DNA of 28,468 nucleotides, taken from positions 1 to 28,468 of the forward strand of contig JASJAL010000010.1 of assembly GCA_030067055.1 (NCBI GenBank), read 5' to 3'. Of the stretch, positions 1 through 8,995 are shown piece by piece. The notes under the pieces are model-generated. The model saw only the letters and a list, made by a program, of their open reading frames with translations, ran no database searches and was not told the origin of the DNA. The first letter of the stretch is position 1, and every line of letters begins with the position of its first letter. A program made the translations under genes and the position numbers. The DNA comes from Kiloniellales bacterium. Its GTDB lineage: Bacteria > Pseudomonadota > Alphaproteobacteria > Kiloniellales > JAKSBE01.

Positions 1-678
1 CCCGACGCCAAGAGCCAGGTCACTCTGGAGTACCGCGACGGCAAGCCCTGCCGCGCGACTTCGGTCGTGGTCTCCACCCAGCACAGCGAAGACCTCGAGC
101 AGGACGAAATCCGAGAGATCGTCCGGCCCCACGTCGTCAACGTCCTGCCCGAGGGCTGGATGTGCGACGAGCAGGAATTCTACGTCAATCCCACCGGACG
201 CTTCGTCATCGGCGGCCCGGACGGCGACTGCGGCCTGACTGGTCGCAAGATCATCGTCGACACCTACGGCGGCGCCGCGCCCCACGGAGGCGGCGCCTTC
301 TCGGGCAAGGACCCGACTAAGGTCGATCGTTCGGCGGCCTATGCCTGTCGCTATCTGGCCAAGAACGTCGTCGCCGCCGGCCTGGCGGAACGCTGCATCA
401 TTCAGCTCGCCTATGCGATCGGCGTTCCGAAGCCGCTGTCGATCTATGTCGACACCCAGGGCACCGGCCGGGTCGACGAGGAGAAGCTGGCCGCCAAGCT
501 CGGTGAGATCGTCGACCTCTCGCCGCGCGGCATCCGGGAGCACCTGAAGCTCAGCCGGCCGATCTACGCCCGTACCGCCGCCTACGGCCACTTCGGCCGG
601 GCTGCCGAGGCCGACGGTGGCTTCTCCTGGGAGCGCTTGGACCTGGTCGACGACCTGACGTCCGCTTTCAACGCCTGA
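1..678 (+). CDS. metK: S-adenosylmethionine synthetase, C-terminal part (5' end outside window)
   Basis: The reading frame is open from base 1 to the TGA at 676-678 and lacks its start, so about the first 180 residues of a roughly 390-residue enzyme are missing. The family makes S-adenosylmethionine from methionine and ATP in the cytoplasm. The visible part has the family's [13 protein letters not shown] stretch, the [18 protein letters not shown] glycine-rich phosphate-binding loop and the [11 protein letters not shown] segment that follows it, and it ends in the usual HFGR...FSWE region. trmB follows 29 bases downstream on the same strand. TrmB uses the product as methyl donor, and the adjacency fits co-transcription. 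Any regulatory element of metK lies upstream of the window. Identification is very secure. Confidence 0.97.
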   Translation, partial: PDAKSQVTLEYRDGKPCRATSVVVSTQHSEDLEQDEIREIVRPHVVNVLPEGWMCDEQEFYVNPTGRFVIGGPDGDCGLTGRKIIVDTYGGAAPHGGGAFSGKDPTKVDRSAAYACRYLAKNVVAAGLAERCIIQLAYAIGVPKPLSIYVDTQGTGRVDEEKLAAKLGEIVDLSPRGIREHLKLSRPIYARTAAYGHFGRAAEADGGFSWERLDLVDDLTSAFNA

Positions 679-707
679 GCCGCGCCGCCCCCGGCGGCAA
701 CAGGGTC

Positions 708-1460
708 ATGACCGACCGCCGCCAAGAGCAAAATCCGCCCCGACGGCAGTTCTACGGCCGCCGCCATGGCCGTCCGCTTCGGCCTGCGCGCGCCCGTTTG
801 GTCGAGACTCTGCTGCCGCGACTGGCGCTGACCCTGGAGACCGCCGGGAGCCTGCAGGACCTGAGGGCCCTCTTCGAGACCGCGCCCGAAGAGCTCTGGC
901 TCGAGATCGGCTTCGGCGCCGGCGAGCACCTGGCGGCTCAGGCGGCGGCGCGCCCGGAGATCGGCTTTCTGGGCGCCGAGGTCTTCGTCAACGGGGTCGC
1001 CAGCCTGCTGGCCCACATTGACCGGGAGGGGCTGAGCAACGTCCGGATCTACCAGGGCGATGGCCGCGACTTGCTGGAGGCGCTGCCGGAGGCCGCCCTC
1101 GCGCGGGTTGCGGTGCTCTTCCCCGACCCCTGGCCCAAGGCGCGCCATCGGCGCCGCCGCATCCTTCAGCCCGAGACCCTCGATCACCTGGCTCGGGTCC
1201 TGCGCGACGGCGGCGAGCTGCGTCTCGCCACCGACGACCCGGACTATCTGAGCTGGATGCTGGAGAAGACCACGGCGCACGGGGCTTTCGACTGGCTCGC
1301 CCGCTGTGCCGCGGACTGGCGCGAACGGCCTGCCGACTGGCCGCCCAGTCGCTACGAGCAGAAGGCCCTGGCCGGGGGTGCGCGGCCGACCTATCTCAGA
1401 TTCGGTCGGCGCGAGCGGGCCATGGCGGGATCTGGCCAAGGGCCCGGCAAAGCGCCCTGA
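708..1460 (+). CDS. trmB: tRNA (guanine-N7-)-methyltransferase
   Basis: This 250-residue protein methylates N7 of G46 in the variable loop of tRNAs, using SAM. The class I SAM-binding motif EIGFGAGEH is at residues 66-74, and the family signature FPDPWPKARHRRRR begins near residue 138. TDDPDY at about 175-180 precedes the C-terminal helix, and the late YEQKAL and PTYLRF segments are typical. The arginine-rich N-terminus (residues 3-30) is usual for alphaproteobacterial members. The ATG at 708 is the first start after metK, although the ribosome binding site is weak, which suggests read-through from metK. The residues after the conserved core (about 236-250) look like an unconserved tail. Confidence 0.95.
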   Translation: MTDRRQEQNPPRRQFYGRRHGRPLRPARARLVETLLPRLALTLETAGSLQDLRALFETAPEELWLEIGFGAGEHLAAQAAARPEIGFLGAEVFVNGVASLLAHIDREGLSNVRIYQGDGRDLLEALPEAALARVAVLFPDPWPKARHRRRRILQPETLDHLARVLRDGGELRLATDDPDYLSWMLEKTTAHGAFDWLARCAADWRERPADWPPSRYEQKALAGGARPTYLRFGRRERAMAGSGQGPGKAP

Positions 1461-1579
1461 ACTCCTAGAAAGGTCTTGCGGGCCCTGCCAGATCGGGAGT
1501 AAGTTCCCGCCGAACCATAGGGTTTGACGGGTTGCTCTGCTTGCTCAAGTGAGCGAGTGGCTTGTCGGCTACCGAAGGG

Positions 1580-1609
1580 GTGGGCCAGTGGCCCACTTTT
1601 TTATTTTTT
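1580..1609 (+). terminator. Intrinsic terminator hairpin ahead of rimP; candidate attenuator
   Basis: A perfect 7-bp stem, GTGGGCC (1580-1586) against GGCCCAC (1590-1596), closes a 3-base AGT loop. It is followed at once by six T, one A and six T (1597-1609). This is a textbook Rho-independent terminator. It lies 120 bases past the trmB stop and 57 bases before the CTG proposed here as the rimP start. It could end the metK-trmB transcript, attenuate the rimP-nusA-infB operon, or both. A rimP leader with a terminator is a known predicted attenuator class in gammaproteobacteria; applying that idea here is inference. Confidence 0.85.
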
Positions 1610-1666
1610 GGGACCGCCTTCCTGCCGAGCCGCAGGAATTGGGGCGGTCCGAAGGGAGCGTCAGCT

Positions 1667-2194
1667 CTGCGATCGAAGACCAGCGAGGGCAAGGCCGCCG
1701 AGGTCGAGCGTTTGATCGCCCCGACCCTGACGGCGATGGGCTACGACATCGTTCGGATACAGCTGAGCGGAGACCAGCGGCCGCGGCTGCAGATCATGGC
1801 CGAGCACAGCGACGGCTCGGAGATGATCGTCGACAACTGCGCCGAGATCAGCCGCACTGTGTCCGCTCTGCTCGATGTCGAGGATCCGATCAAGGGCAGC
1901 TACAACCTGGAGGTCAGCTCGCCCGGGATCGACCGGCCGCTGACCCGCCTGACGGACTTCGATCGCTTTGCCGGCCTGGAAGCGCGGGTCGAGCTTTCGA
2001 TGCCGCGGGACGGCCGCCGCCGCTTTCGGGGCCGGCTGAAGGGCACGGACGAGGAAGAGGTTCGCGTCGAGCTGCCGGAGGGCGAGGTTCGCCTGCCCTT
2101 CGACCTGATCCAGAGAGCGAAGCTGGTCCTGACCGACGAGCTGCTGGCGGCGAGCGCGAAAAAGGCAAGGAACGGACACCGGAGTTCGGATTGA
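1667..2194 (+). CDS. rimP: Ribosome maturation factor RimP (probable CTG start)
   Basis: RimP is needed for 30S subunit maturation. Conserved family features are IAPTLTAMGYDIVRI near the N-terminus, the VDNCAEISRTVSALLD helix, the SSPGIDRPL signature and the Sm-like C-terminal barrel. The frame is open from a TTG at 1562, but that start would translate straight through the terminator hairpin and U-tract (1580-1609) and add about 35 non-family residues. No ATG, GTG or TTG lies in frame between 1610 and the conserved region. The CTG at 1667 has a strong Shine-Dalgarno, AAGGGAG (1652-1658), eight bases upstream and gives 175 residues, close to the usual 150-180. A gene finder limited to ATG/GTG/TTG would misplace the start. 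nusA begins 4 bases after the stop codon. Confidence 0.9.
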   Translation: MRSKTSEGKAAEVERLIAPTLTAMGYDIVRIQLSGDQRPRLQIMAEHSDGSEMIVDNCAEISRTVSALLDVEDPIKGSYNLEVSSPGIDRPLTRLTDFDRFAGLEARVELSMPRDGRRRFRGRLKGTDEEEVRVELPEGEVRLPFDLIQRAKLVLTDELLAASAKKARNGHRSSD

Positions 2195-2197
2195 ACC

Positions 2198-3766
2198 ATG
2201 GAAACGGCAACGGCACTAAAGACCGAATTGCTGCAGGTGGCGGACGCCGTCGCCCGCGAGAAGAGCATCGACCGCGAGGAGGTGCTCGAGGCGATGGAGC
2301 AGGCGATCACCAAGGCGGGCCGGGCCAAGTACGGCCACGAGCATGACATCCGCGCCGAGATCGATCGGACCAGCGGCGAGATCAAGCTCAAGCGCTACCA
2401 GGAGGTGGTCGAGGAGATCGAGAACGAGTTCACCCAGATCCTGACCAAGGACGCTCAGGTCCGCGACTCCAAGCTGAAATCCGGGGACTTCATCATCGAG
2501 GAGCTGCCGCCGATCGACCTGGGGCGGATCGCCGCCCAGACCGCGAAGCAGGTGATCGTCCAGAAGGTCCGGGAAGCCGAGCGCCAGCGCCAGTACGAGG
2601 AGTACAAGGACCGGGTCGGCGAGATCGTCAACGGCATCGTCAAGCGCAACGAGTTCGGCAACGTCAGCGTCGATCTCGGCCGCGCCGAGGCGATGATGCG
2701 CCGCGACGAGAGCCTGCCGCGGGAATCCTTCCGCACCGGCGACCGGGTGCGCGCATACATCTACGACGTGCGCCAAGAGCTGCGTGGCCCGCAGATCTTC
2801 CTGTCGCGGACCCATCCGCAGTTCATGGCCAAGCTCTTCGCCCAGGAAGTGCCGGAGATCTACGACAGCATCATCGAGATCAAGGCGGTCGCTCGTGATC
2901 CCGGCAGCCGCGCGAAGATCGCGGTGCTGTCGAACGACTCCTCGATCGATCCCGTCGGCGCCTGCGTTGGCATGCGCGGCAGCCGCGTCCAGGCGGTGGT
3001 CAGCGAGCTCCAGGGCGAGAAGATCGACATCATTCCCTGGTCCCATGACGTCGCGACCTTCGTGGTCAACGCCCTGGCGCCGGCCGAAGTCAGCAAGGTC
3101 GTGCTCGACGAGGAGCAGGGTCGAATCGAAGTGGTGGTTCCCGACGACCAGCTGTCCCAGGCGATCGGACGCCGTGGCCAGAACGTCCGGCTGGCCTCGC
3201 AGCTCTCCGGCTGGGATATCGACATCCTGACCGAGGACGAGGAGTCGGAGCGCCGCCAGGAGGAATTCCGCAGCCGCTCGCAGAGCTTCATCGACGCGCT
3301 GGACGTCGAGGACGTCATCGCGCATCTGCTGGTCACCGAGGGATTCAGCAACATCGAGCAGGTCGCCTTCGTGCCGGTCGACGAGCTGGCCCAGATCGAG
3401 GGCTTTGACGAGGAGGTCGCCGAGGAGCTTCGGGCGCGGGCGCGCGGCCATCTCGAAGAGCAGGACCGCCTGATGGACGAACGCCGGCGCGAGCTTGGGG
3501 TCGAGGACGCTCTGGCCGAAATCGAGGGCCTGAACGCCGCGATGCTCGTGAAACTGGGCGAGGCCGAGGTCAAGACGCTGGACGACCTGGGCGACCTTGC
3601 CAGCGACGAGTTGATCGAGCACCTGGGGCCCCTGGCGCCCAAGGCGGAGCAGGCTGACGCCATCATCATGGCGGCGCGGGCCCATTGGTTCGATGACGAG
3701 CCGGCACCGGCCGCAGGTTCGGCTGAGACCGCGGCATCCGAGGCTGTCGCCGGGCAGGAGCCCTGA
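2198..3766 (+). CDS. nusA: Transcription elongation/termination factor NusA
   Basis: This 522-residue protein binds RNA polymerase and nascent RNA, and modulates pausing, termination and antitermination. In order it has an N-terminal polymerase-binding domain (1-130), an S1 domain (about 135-200), KH1 (about 230-285, VGACVGMRG), KH2 (about 300-345, [12 protein letters not shown]) and two C-terminal helix-hairpin-helix acidic repeats (about 365-420 and 435-495). Then comes a short Ala/Glu tail. The double C-terminal repeat is the proteobacterial form. The start lies 4 bases after rimP, suggesting translational coupling. Classical operon partners (rimP, infB, rbfA, truB, rpsO, pnp) surround it. 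Confidence 0.98.
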   Translation: METATALKTELLQVADAVAREKSIDREEVLEAMEQAITKAGRAKYGHEHDIRAEIDRTSGEIKLKRYQEVVEEIENEFTQILTKDAQVRDSKLKSGDFIIEELPPIDLGRIAAQTAKQVIVQKVREAERQRQYEEYKDRVGEIVNGIVKRNEFGNVSVDLGRAEAMMRRDESLPRESFRTGDRVRAYIYDVRQELRGPQIFLSRTHPQFMAKLFAQEVPEIYDSIIEIKAVARDPGSRAKIAVLSNDSSIDPVGACVGMRGSRVQAVVSELQGEKIDIIPWSHDVATFVVNALAPAEVSKVVLDEEQGRIEVVVPDDQLSQAIGRRGQNVRLASQLSGWDIDILTEDEESERRQEEFRSRSQSFIDALDVEDVIAHLLVTEGFSNIEQVAFVPVDELAQIEGFDEEVAEELRARARGHLEEQDRLMDERRRELGVEDALAEIEGLNAAMLVKLGEAEVKTLDDLGDLASDELIEHLGPLAPKAEQADAIIMAARAHWFDDEPAPAAGSAETAASEAVAGQEP

Positions 3767-3790
3767 GCGGCTTGAGGAGGAAAGCGCAGA

Positions 3791-4435
3791 GTGATCGAGC
3801 TCGCCACCATGCAGGACGGCACGACGGAAGCGCCGGAGCGCTCACCCGAGCGCCCCGAGGGTCCGCTGCGGCGCTGCATCGTGACCGGCGAGCTGCGGCC
3901 GAAGGCCGAGCTCTTGCGATTCGTGGTCGGTCCGGGGGCCACGCTGGTTCCGGATATCAAAGGCGTTCTGCCCGGGCGCGGATTGTGGTTGCTGCCGCAG
4001 GGCCCTATAATCGACAAAGCCTGCAAACGGCAGCTCTTCGCGAGAGCAGCGCGGGCACAGGTGTGCGTGCCCGAGGACTTGCCGCTGCAGGTGGCTCAGC
4101 TCCTGCGTCGTCGGTGCCTGGATCTGATCGGCCTCGCCAAACGGGCGGGACAGGCGGTTTCGGGCTTCGAGCAGGTGCGGCCTTGGCTCGCCTCCGGCCG
4201 GGCCAAGGTGCTGTTGGCCGCGGCGGATGGTGCGGCCGACGGCCGGCAGCGATTGAAGGCGCTGGGTACGGCACTGCGGCCCGGTCTGCCGCTGATCGAA
4301 GACTTCTCCTCGGCCGAGTTGGGCGCCGCCCTCGGCCGGGACAAGGTGGTCCATGCCGCCCTTTCCGACGGCGGTCTGGCGGAGGCGCTGATTGTCGAGG
4401 CGGCGCGCTTGGCCGGCGTGCTGGCCAAGGGCTAG
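3791..4435 (+). CDS. YlxR/DUF448 protein fused to an L7Ae-like RNA-binding domain
   Basis: This 214-residue protein lies between nusA and infB, the standard place for YlxR. Residues about 28-100 are the YlxR/DUF448 domain, with RRCIVTGE near its start and the [10 protein letters not shown] segment. Residues about 112-205 resemble the L7Ae/L30e/YlxQ fold ([18 protein letters not shown], then a D/E-rich strand and a hydrophobic end). In Firmicutes YlxR and YlxQ are separate proteins; in alphaproteobacteria a fused form is common. A role in RNA binding or transcription is family knowledge and its exact function is not settled. The GTG at 3791 has GAGGAGG (3774-3780) ten bases upstream. An ATG at 3809 is the alternative start. 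Confidence 0.9.
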   Translation: MIELATMQDGTTEAPERSPERPEGPLRRCIVTGELRPKAELLRFVVGPGATLVPDIKGVLPGRGLWLLPQGPIIDKACKRQLFARAARAQVCVPEDLPLQVAQLLRRRCLDLIGLAKRAGQAVSGFEQVRPWLASGRAKVLLAAADGAADGRQRLKALGTALRPGLPLIEDFSSAELGAALGRDKVVHAALSDGGLAEALIVEAARLAGVLAKG

Positions 4436-4465
4436 GGACCTACGACGGCTAAGCGTAGGGATGAT

Positions 4466-7051
4466 ATGACGACGAAGGAAGGCGAAGCCAAGAAGCCTCT
4501 GAAGCTCAACCGCCCGGGGCGGCTCGAGCTGAAGAAGACGGTCGAGACCGGACAGGTCCGGCAGAGCTTCAGTCACGGCCGGACCAAGGCGGTCACGGTC
4601 GAAGTCAAGCGCACGCGCAGCTTCGAGCGCGGCGCGGGCGGGCGAATGGCCGAGGTCAAGGCGCCGCCGGAGGGCTTCGACCAGGCAACGGCCGAAGCGG
4701 CCGAGGCCCTCGGCGTGGCGGAGGTCACGACCGAGGTCCAACGCACCTTGACCGATGCCGAGCGTGCCGGCCGGATGCGCGCCCTCGAATCGGCCAAGCG
4801 CGACGAGGAACGGCGCCAGATCGAGGAGGAGCAGGAAGCCGAGCGGCGGCAGCGGGAAGCCGAGGACGCGGCGCGCCGGGCCGAGCAGGAGGCCGAGGCG
4901 CAGCGGGTCGCGGAGGCCGAAGCCGAGAAGAACCGTGCCGAGCTGGACGAGCGTCGGCGGATCGAGGAAGAGGCGCGCAAGCAGCTCGAAGAAGAAGAGA
5001 AGGCCAAGGCCAAGGACACGGCCGCCGAGAAACCGGCCGCACCGGCAGCCAAGAAGCCGGCCGCCGCCGAGGAGCAGGCAAAGGCGAAGCCCCGCAAGGG
5101 CGGCGGCGCCCCGGCGAAGACACCGGCACCGCGCCGCGGCGGCGACGAGCGGCGGCGCCACGGCAAGCTGACCATCACCCAGGCCCTAACCGGCGAGGAC
5201 GGCATGGAGCGGGTTCGCTCGCTCGCCTCGGTACGGCGCCAGCGTGAGCGCGAGCGCCAGCGCCAGTCGAGCGGGATGGACGGCCTGCCGCAGAAGATCA
5301 TCCGCGAGGTCGTGGTTCCCGAGAGCATCACCGTGCAGGAGCTCGCCAACCGAATGGCCGAGCGGGGCGCGGAGGTGATCAAGTCCTTGATGAAAATGGG
5401 TGTCATGGCGACCATCAACCAAACGATCGACGCAGACACCGCCGAGCTGGTGGTCAGCGAGTTCGGCCACAAGCTGAAGCGCGTCTCCGCCGCCGACGTC
5501 GAGATCGGCCTCAAGGGCGAGGACGACCAGCCCGGGGACCTGCAGTCCAGGCCGGCCGTGGTCACCGTCATGGGCCACGTCGATCACGGCAAGACCTCGC
5601 TGCTGGATGCCCTGCGGGCGACCGACGTGGTGGCCCATGAGGCCGGCGGAATCACCCAGCACATCGGCGCCTATCAGGTCAAGCTGGCTTCGGGCGACCG
5701 GGTCACCTTCATCGATACGCCGGGCCACGCGGCCTTCACCGAGATGCGCTCGCGCGGCGCCAACGTGACCGACATCGTGGTCCTGGTGGTGGCAGCCGAC
5801 GACGGCATCAAGGACCAGACCGTGGAAGCGATCAACCACGCCAAGGCGGCGAAGGTGCCGATCGTCGTCGCGATCAACAAGATCGACAAGCCGGAGGCCA
5901 ATCCGGACCGGGTCAAGCAGGAGCTGCTGCAGCACGACCTCGTGGTCGAGGACATGGGCGGCGAAATCCTCGCCGTCCCCGTGTCGGCGGTCGAAGGCAC
6001 GGGTCTCGACAAGCTGGTCGAGGCCTTGTTGCTGCAGGCCGAACTGCTCGAGCTCAAGGCCAATCCTGACCGGGCCGCGGAGGGCGTCGTCATCGAGGCC
6101 AAGCTCGAACAGGGCCGGGGCTCGGTGGCCACCGTGCTGGTCCAGCGCGGCACGCTCAAGGTCGGCGACATCTTCGTGACCGGCAGCGAGTCCGGTCGGG
6201 TGCGCGCCCTGCTGAACGACCACGGGGACAAGGTCGACGAGGCCGGTCCCTCGGCGCCGGTCGAGGTTCTCGGCTTGGCCGGTACGCCGCTGGCCGGCGA
6301 CGACTTCGTGGTGGTGGAAAGCGAGGCCCGGGCCCGCGAGATCGCCAGTTTCCGCAAGGACAAGGTGCGCGACCAGGGTGCGGCTGCCAATCGAGTCTCT
6401 CTAGAGCAGCTGATTTCCAAGATCCAGGAAGGTGAGACCAAGCGCCTGCCGGTGGTGATCAAGTCCGACGTCCAGGGCTCGGTCGAGGCCATCGTCGGGG
6501 CGCTTGAGAAGCTGGGCACCGACGAGGTCGCGGCCCAGGTACTGCACACCGGCGTCGGCGGCATCAACGAGTCCGACATCACCCTGGCCCGGGCCTCCGG
6601 TGCCATGGTCATCGGCTTCAACGTCCGGGCCAATCCACAGGCCCGCGAGCTGGCCCGGCGCGACGACGTCGAGATCCGCTACTACTCGATCATCTACAAC
6701 GTCGTTGACGAGATCAAAGCAGCCCTCAGCGGCATGCTGGCGCCGTCGCGCGAGGAGAAGTTCCTGGGCTACGCCGAGATCCGCGAGGTCTTCAACATCA
6801 CCAAGGTCGGCAAGGTCGCCGGCTGCATGATCACCGAAGGCATGGTCAAGCGCGGCGCCAAGGTGCGCTTGCTGCGCGACGACGTGGTGATCCACGACGG
6901 GACCTTGAAGACCCTGCGCCGCTTCAAGGACGAGGTCCGCGAGGTCAAGGACGGCTACGAGTGCGGCATGGCCTTCGAGAACTATCAGGACATCCAGGTC
7001 GGCGACAAGATCGAGTGCTATGAAGTCGAGGAGAAGGCGCGCCAGCTCTAG
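4466..7051 (+). CDS. infB: Translation initiation factor IF-2
   Basis: This 861-residue GTPase brings initiator fMet-tRNA to the 30S subunit. The first about 260 residues are highly charged and low in complexity: an N-terminal [15 protein letters not shown] segment typical of alphaproteobacteria, a Glu/Arg-rich predicted coiled coil (about 95-180), then a Lys/Ala/Pro linker. The IF2-N domain follows (about 280-345). The G domain has G1 GHVDHGKT at 370-377, DTPGH at 417-421 and NKID at 471-474. Domains II, III and the C2 tRNA-binding domain complete it. The ATG at 4466 has TAGGGA just upstream; the nearby ATG at 4461 is out of frame. rbfA follows after 63 bases. Confidence 0.98.
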   Translation: MTTKEGEAKKPLKLNRPGRLELKKTVETGQVRQSFSHGRTKAVTVEVKRTRSFERGAGGRMAEVKAPPEGFDQATAEAAEALGVAEVTTEVQRTLTDAERAGRMRALESAKRDEERRQIEEEQEAERRQREAEDAARRAEQEAEAQRVAEAEAEKNRAELDERRRIEEEARKQLEEEEKAKAKDTAAEKPAAPAAKKPAAAEEQAKAKPRKGGGAPAKTPAPRRGGDERRRHGKLTITQALTGEDGMERVRSLASVRRQRERERQRQSSGMDGLPQKIIREVVVPESITVQELANRMAERGAEVIKSLMKMGVMATINQTIDADTAELVVSEFGHKLKRVSAADVEIGLKGEDDQPGDLQSRPAVVTVMGHVDHGKTSLLDALRATDVVAHEAGGITQHIGAYQVKLASGDRVTFIDTPGHAAFTEMRSRGANVTDIVVLVVAADDGIKDQTVEAINHAKAAKVPIVVAINKIDKPEANPDRVKQELLQHDLVVEDMGGEILAVPVSAVEGTGLDKLVEALLLQAELLELKANPDRAAEGVVIEAKLEQGRGSVATVLVQRGTLKVGDIFVTGSESGRVRALLNDHGDKVDEAGPSAPVEVLGLAGTPLAGDDFVVVESEARAREIASFRKDKVRDQGAAANRVSLEQLISKIQEGETKRLPVVIKSDVQGSVEAIVGALEKLGTDEVAAQVLHTGVGGINESDITLARASGAMVIGFNVRANPQARELARRDDVEIRYYSIIYNVVDEIKAALSGMLAPSREEKFLGYAEIREVFNITKVGKVAGCMITEGMVKRGAKVRLLRDDVVIHDGTLKTLRRFKDEVREVKDGYECGMAFENYQDIQVGDKIECYEVEEKARQL

Positions 7052-7073
7052 GCCGCGCGCCGCTCTGCCTCGT

Positions 7074-7099
7074 GGCCCCGCGCGCCTTGAGCCGGGGCC
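7074..7099 (+). other. GC-rich hairpin between infB and rbfA
   Basis: GGCCCCG (7074-7080) pairs perfectly with CGGGGCC (7093-7099) around a 12-base loop. The 3' arm abuts the rbfA Shine-Dalgarno GGGGAG (7100-7105). There is no U-tract, so it is not an intrinsic terminator. It could tune rbfA translation or serve as a processing site, but a 7-bp GC stem in DNA this GC-rich may be chance. Confidence 0.35.
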
Positions 7100-7114
7100 G
7101 GGGAGTTATCCGTC

Positions 7115-7552
7115 ATGTCCAGAAGCCGCGGACGGCCGCCCAGCCAACGCCAGCTGCGCGTCGGCGAAGAACTTCGCCACGCCCTCTCCGAAGTTCTCGG
7201 CGAGGCATCCCTGCGCGACCCGGATCTGGTAGACGCCGCGATCACGGTCACCGAGGTCCGGCTCAGCCCGGACCTGAAGAACGCCACCGCCTTCGTCATG
7301 CCGCTGGGCGGCGCGGACCTCGAGGTCAAGGTGGCAGCCCTGCGCCGTGCCGCGCCCTTTCTGCGCGGCGAGGTGGCGCGCCGGCTGAACCTCCGCTTCA
7401 CGCCGCGACTCAGCTTCGAGCCGGACCTGTCCTTCGACAACGCCGGGCGGATCGATGCTCTGCTGCGCGGCGATCGGTTGCGCCAGGACCAGGAGTCCGC
7501 GGACCCGGAGCCCGATGACCCCAAGGCCGGGGAGGCCGATCATGGGCCGTAG
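7115..7552 (+). CDS. rbfA: Ribosome-binding factor A
   Basis: This 145-residue protein is a cold-shock and 30S maturation factor that binds near the 16S rRNA 5' end. The KH-like fold is recognisable from RQLRVGEELRHALSEVL at the N-terminus, ITVTEVRLSPDLKNATAFV in the middle and RRLNLRFTPRLSFEPD before the end. A charged tail rich in Asp, Glu and Pro follows (about 125-145), as is common in this group. The ATG at 7115 has GGGGAG nine bases upstream. Its last 11 bases overlap the truB start, which points to coupled translation. Confidence 0.96.
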   Translation: MSRSRGRPPSQRQLRVGEELRHALSEVLGEASLRDPDLVDAAITVTEVRLSPDLKNATAFVMPLGGADLEVKVAALRRAAPFLRGEVARRLNLRFTPRLSFEPDLSFDNAGRIDALLRGDRLRQDQESADPEPDDPKAGEADHGP

Positions 7553-8468
7553 GCGCCGCGGCCAGCCGGTCCACGGCTGGATCGTGCTGGACAAGCCCAG
7601 CGGGGTCACCTCGACCCAGGCGGTGGGCAGGGTCCGGCGGATCTTCGACGCCCAAAAGGCGGGCCACGGCGGCACCCTGGACCCCCTGGCCAGCGGGATC
7701 CTGCCGATCGCCCTGGGCGAGGCAACCAAGACCGTGGCCTACGTCATGGCGGGCATCAAGACCTACCGCTTCACCCTGCAATGGGGCGTGGCCACCAGCA
7801 CCGACGACGCCGAGGGCGAGGTCACCCAGCGCTCCGAGGTCCGGCCCGACCGGCAGGAGATCGAGGCCGTCCTGCCGCGCTTCGAGGGCGAGATCCAGCA
7901 GGTGCCGCCGGCCTTCTCGGCGATCAAGGTGGCGGGCGAGCGGGCCTACGACCTTGCTCGCGACGGCGCCGCGCCGGAGCTGGCGCCGCGCCCGATCACC
8001 ATCGAGCGCCTCAGCCTGATCGACTGTCAGGGTCCGGATCTGGCCAGGTTCGAAGTGGTATCCGGCAAGGGCGCCTACATGCGGGCCCTGGCCCGGGACC
8101 TCGGCATCGCCCTGGGGACCGTGGCCCACATCCGTGAGTTGCGGCGAACGGCGGTTGGACCCTTCTCCGAGGCCGATGCGATTTCGCTGGCTTCTCTGGA
8201 GGCCCTCGGGCATAGTGCCGCCGCTTTCGAGCACCTTCTTCCGGTCGAGACCGCGCTGGACGACATCCCGGCCCTGGCCTTGACCGAGACCGAGGCGCAG
8301 CGGCTACGGCTAGGACAAGCCGTATCCATGCTGGCCCGCGCCAACCGGGACCGCATTGCCGAACTCACCAATGGCGAAGTGATCTGCGCCATGGCCGGTG
8401 AGAAGCTGGTAGCGCTGGCACGGTACGAGGCGGGCGACCTGCACCCGGTCAGAGTGTTGAACCTGTAG
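7542..8468 (+). CDS. truB: tRNA pseudouridine-55 synthase
   Basis: This enzyme converts U55 of the T-arm of tRNAs to pseudouridine. The 308-residue protein has [13 protein letters not shown] near the N-terminus and the catalytic motif [14 protein letters not shown], in which the Asp is the nucleophile. [37 protein letters not shown] and [12 protein letters not shown] are further family blocks, followed by a C-terminal PUA-like part. The frame is open from 7455, but the ATG at 7542 is preferred: it has GGGGAGG (7529-7535) six bases upstream and begins the conserved part directly. An ATG at 7515 is possible. It overlaps rbfA by 11 bases, and rpsO follows after 34 bases. Confidence 0.95.
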   Translation: MGRRRRGQPVHGWIVLDKPSGVTSTQAVGRVRRIFDAQKAGHGGTLDPLASGILPIALGEATKTVAYVMAGIKTYRFTLQWGVATSTDDAEGEVTQRSEVRPDRQEIEAVLPRFEGEIQQVPPAFSAIKVAGERAYDLARDGAAPELAPRPITIERLSLIDCQGPDLARFEVVSGKGAYMRALARDLGIALGTVAHIRELRRTAVGPFSEADAISLASLEALGHSAAAFEHLLPVETALDDIPALALTETEAQRLRLGQAVSMLARANRDRIAELTNGEVICAMAGEKLVALARYEAGDLHPVRVLNL

Positions 8469-8502
8469 CCCCGAGGGGGCGAACGAGAGGACTGACGACA
8501 CG

Positions 8503-8772
8503 ATGTCGATTACGATGGAACGCAAGCAGGAGCTGATCGGCGAATACGCCCAGAAGCAGGATGACACCGGATCTCCCGAGGTCCAGGTCGCGATCCTGTC
8601 GGAGCGGATCAAGAACCTGACCGAGCACCTGCAGACCCACAAGAAGGACTTTCACTCGCGGCGCGGCCTCCTGGTCATGGTGGGCCAGCGGCGCCGTCTC
8701 TTGGACTACCTCAAGGGCAAGGACAAGAGCCGCTACGAGGGCTTGATCCAACGTCTGGGGCTGCGCCGCTAA
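8503..8772 (+). CDS. rpsO: 30S ribosomal protein S15
   Basis: This 89-residue protein has the family's standard length. It binds the central domain of 16S rRNA as a primary assembly protein. Recognisable blocks are [16 protein letters not shown], the [20 protein letters not shown] segment containing the conserved HKKD, and the C-terminal [12 protein letters not shown]. The ATG at 8503 follows AGAGGA at moderate distance. As in most proteobacteria it sits directly ahead of pnp, here with a 223-base spacer that contains a strong hairpin. Confidence 0.98.
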   Translation: MSITMERKQELIGEYAQKQDDTGSPEVQVAILSERIKNLTEHLQTHKKDFHSRRGLLVMVGQRRRLLDYLKGKDKSRYEGLIQRLGLRR

Positions 8773-8896
8773 GGTGGCGCAGGGTCCAGTCCGGCGGCGC
8801 GCGCACACGGGCCCGACCCGCGGCGCGACCGGCCGGTCCAAAGGAACCGCAATCTTGGAACATCGCCAAAGTGGCCGGTGCGATGGGTATTCCGAA

Positions 8897-8950
8897 GCCG
8901 GGCCGACGCAAGGGGCGAGATATTCGCCGCGCCCCTTGCGCGGGTCCGGT
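8897..8950 (+). promoter_or_regulatory. Long leader hairpin upstream of pnp, probable RNase III site
   Basis: An 11-bp perfect stem pairs CGCAAGGGGCG (8907-8917) with CGCCCCTTGCG (8930-8940). Below a 2x2 mismatch, eight further pairs (8897-8904 with 8943-8950, including two G-U) extend it, giving about 19 bp with a 12-base apical loop. No U-tract follows, so it is not a terminator. The hairpin ends 45 bases before the pnp ATG. In Escherichia coli a long stem in the rpsO-pnp spacer is cut by RNase III and PNPase then represses its own translation. The same logic here is inferred from position and structure. I see no clear separate promoter in the 8773-8896 stretch. Confidence 0.7.
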
Positions 8951-8995
8951 GTGCAGTCATGAAAAACCGGCCCAAGACCGTAAGGACTGAACGAA

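Noticed and set aside
1525..1553. Possible rimP promoter (TTGACG at 1525-1530)
   Set aside because: No acceptable -10 box lies 15-18 bases downstream, so it was not listed as a promoter.
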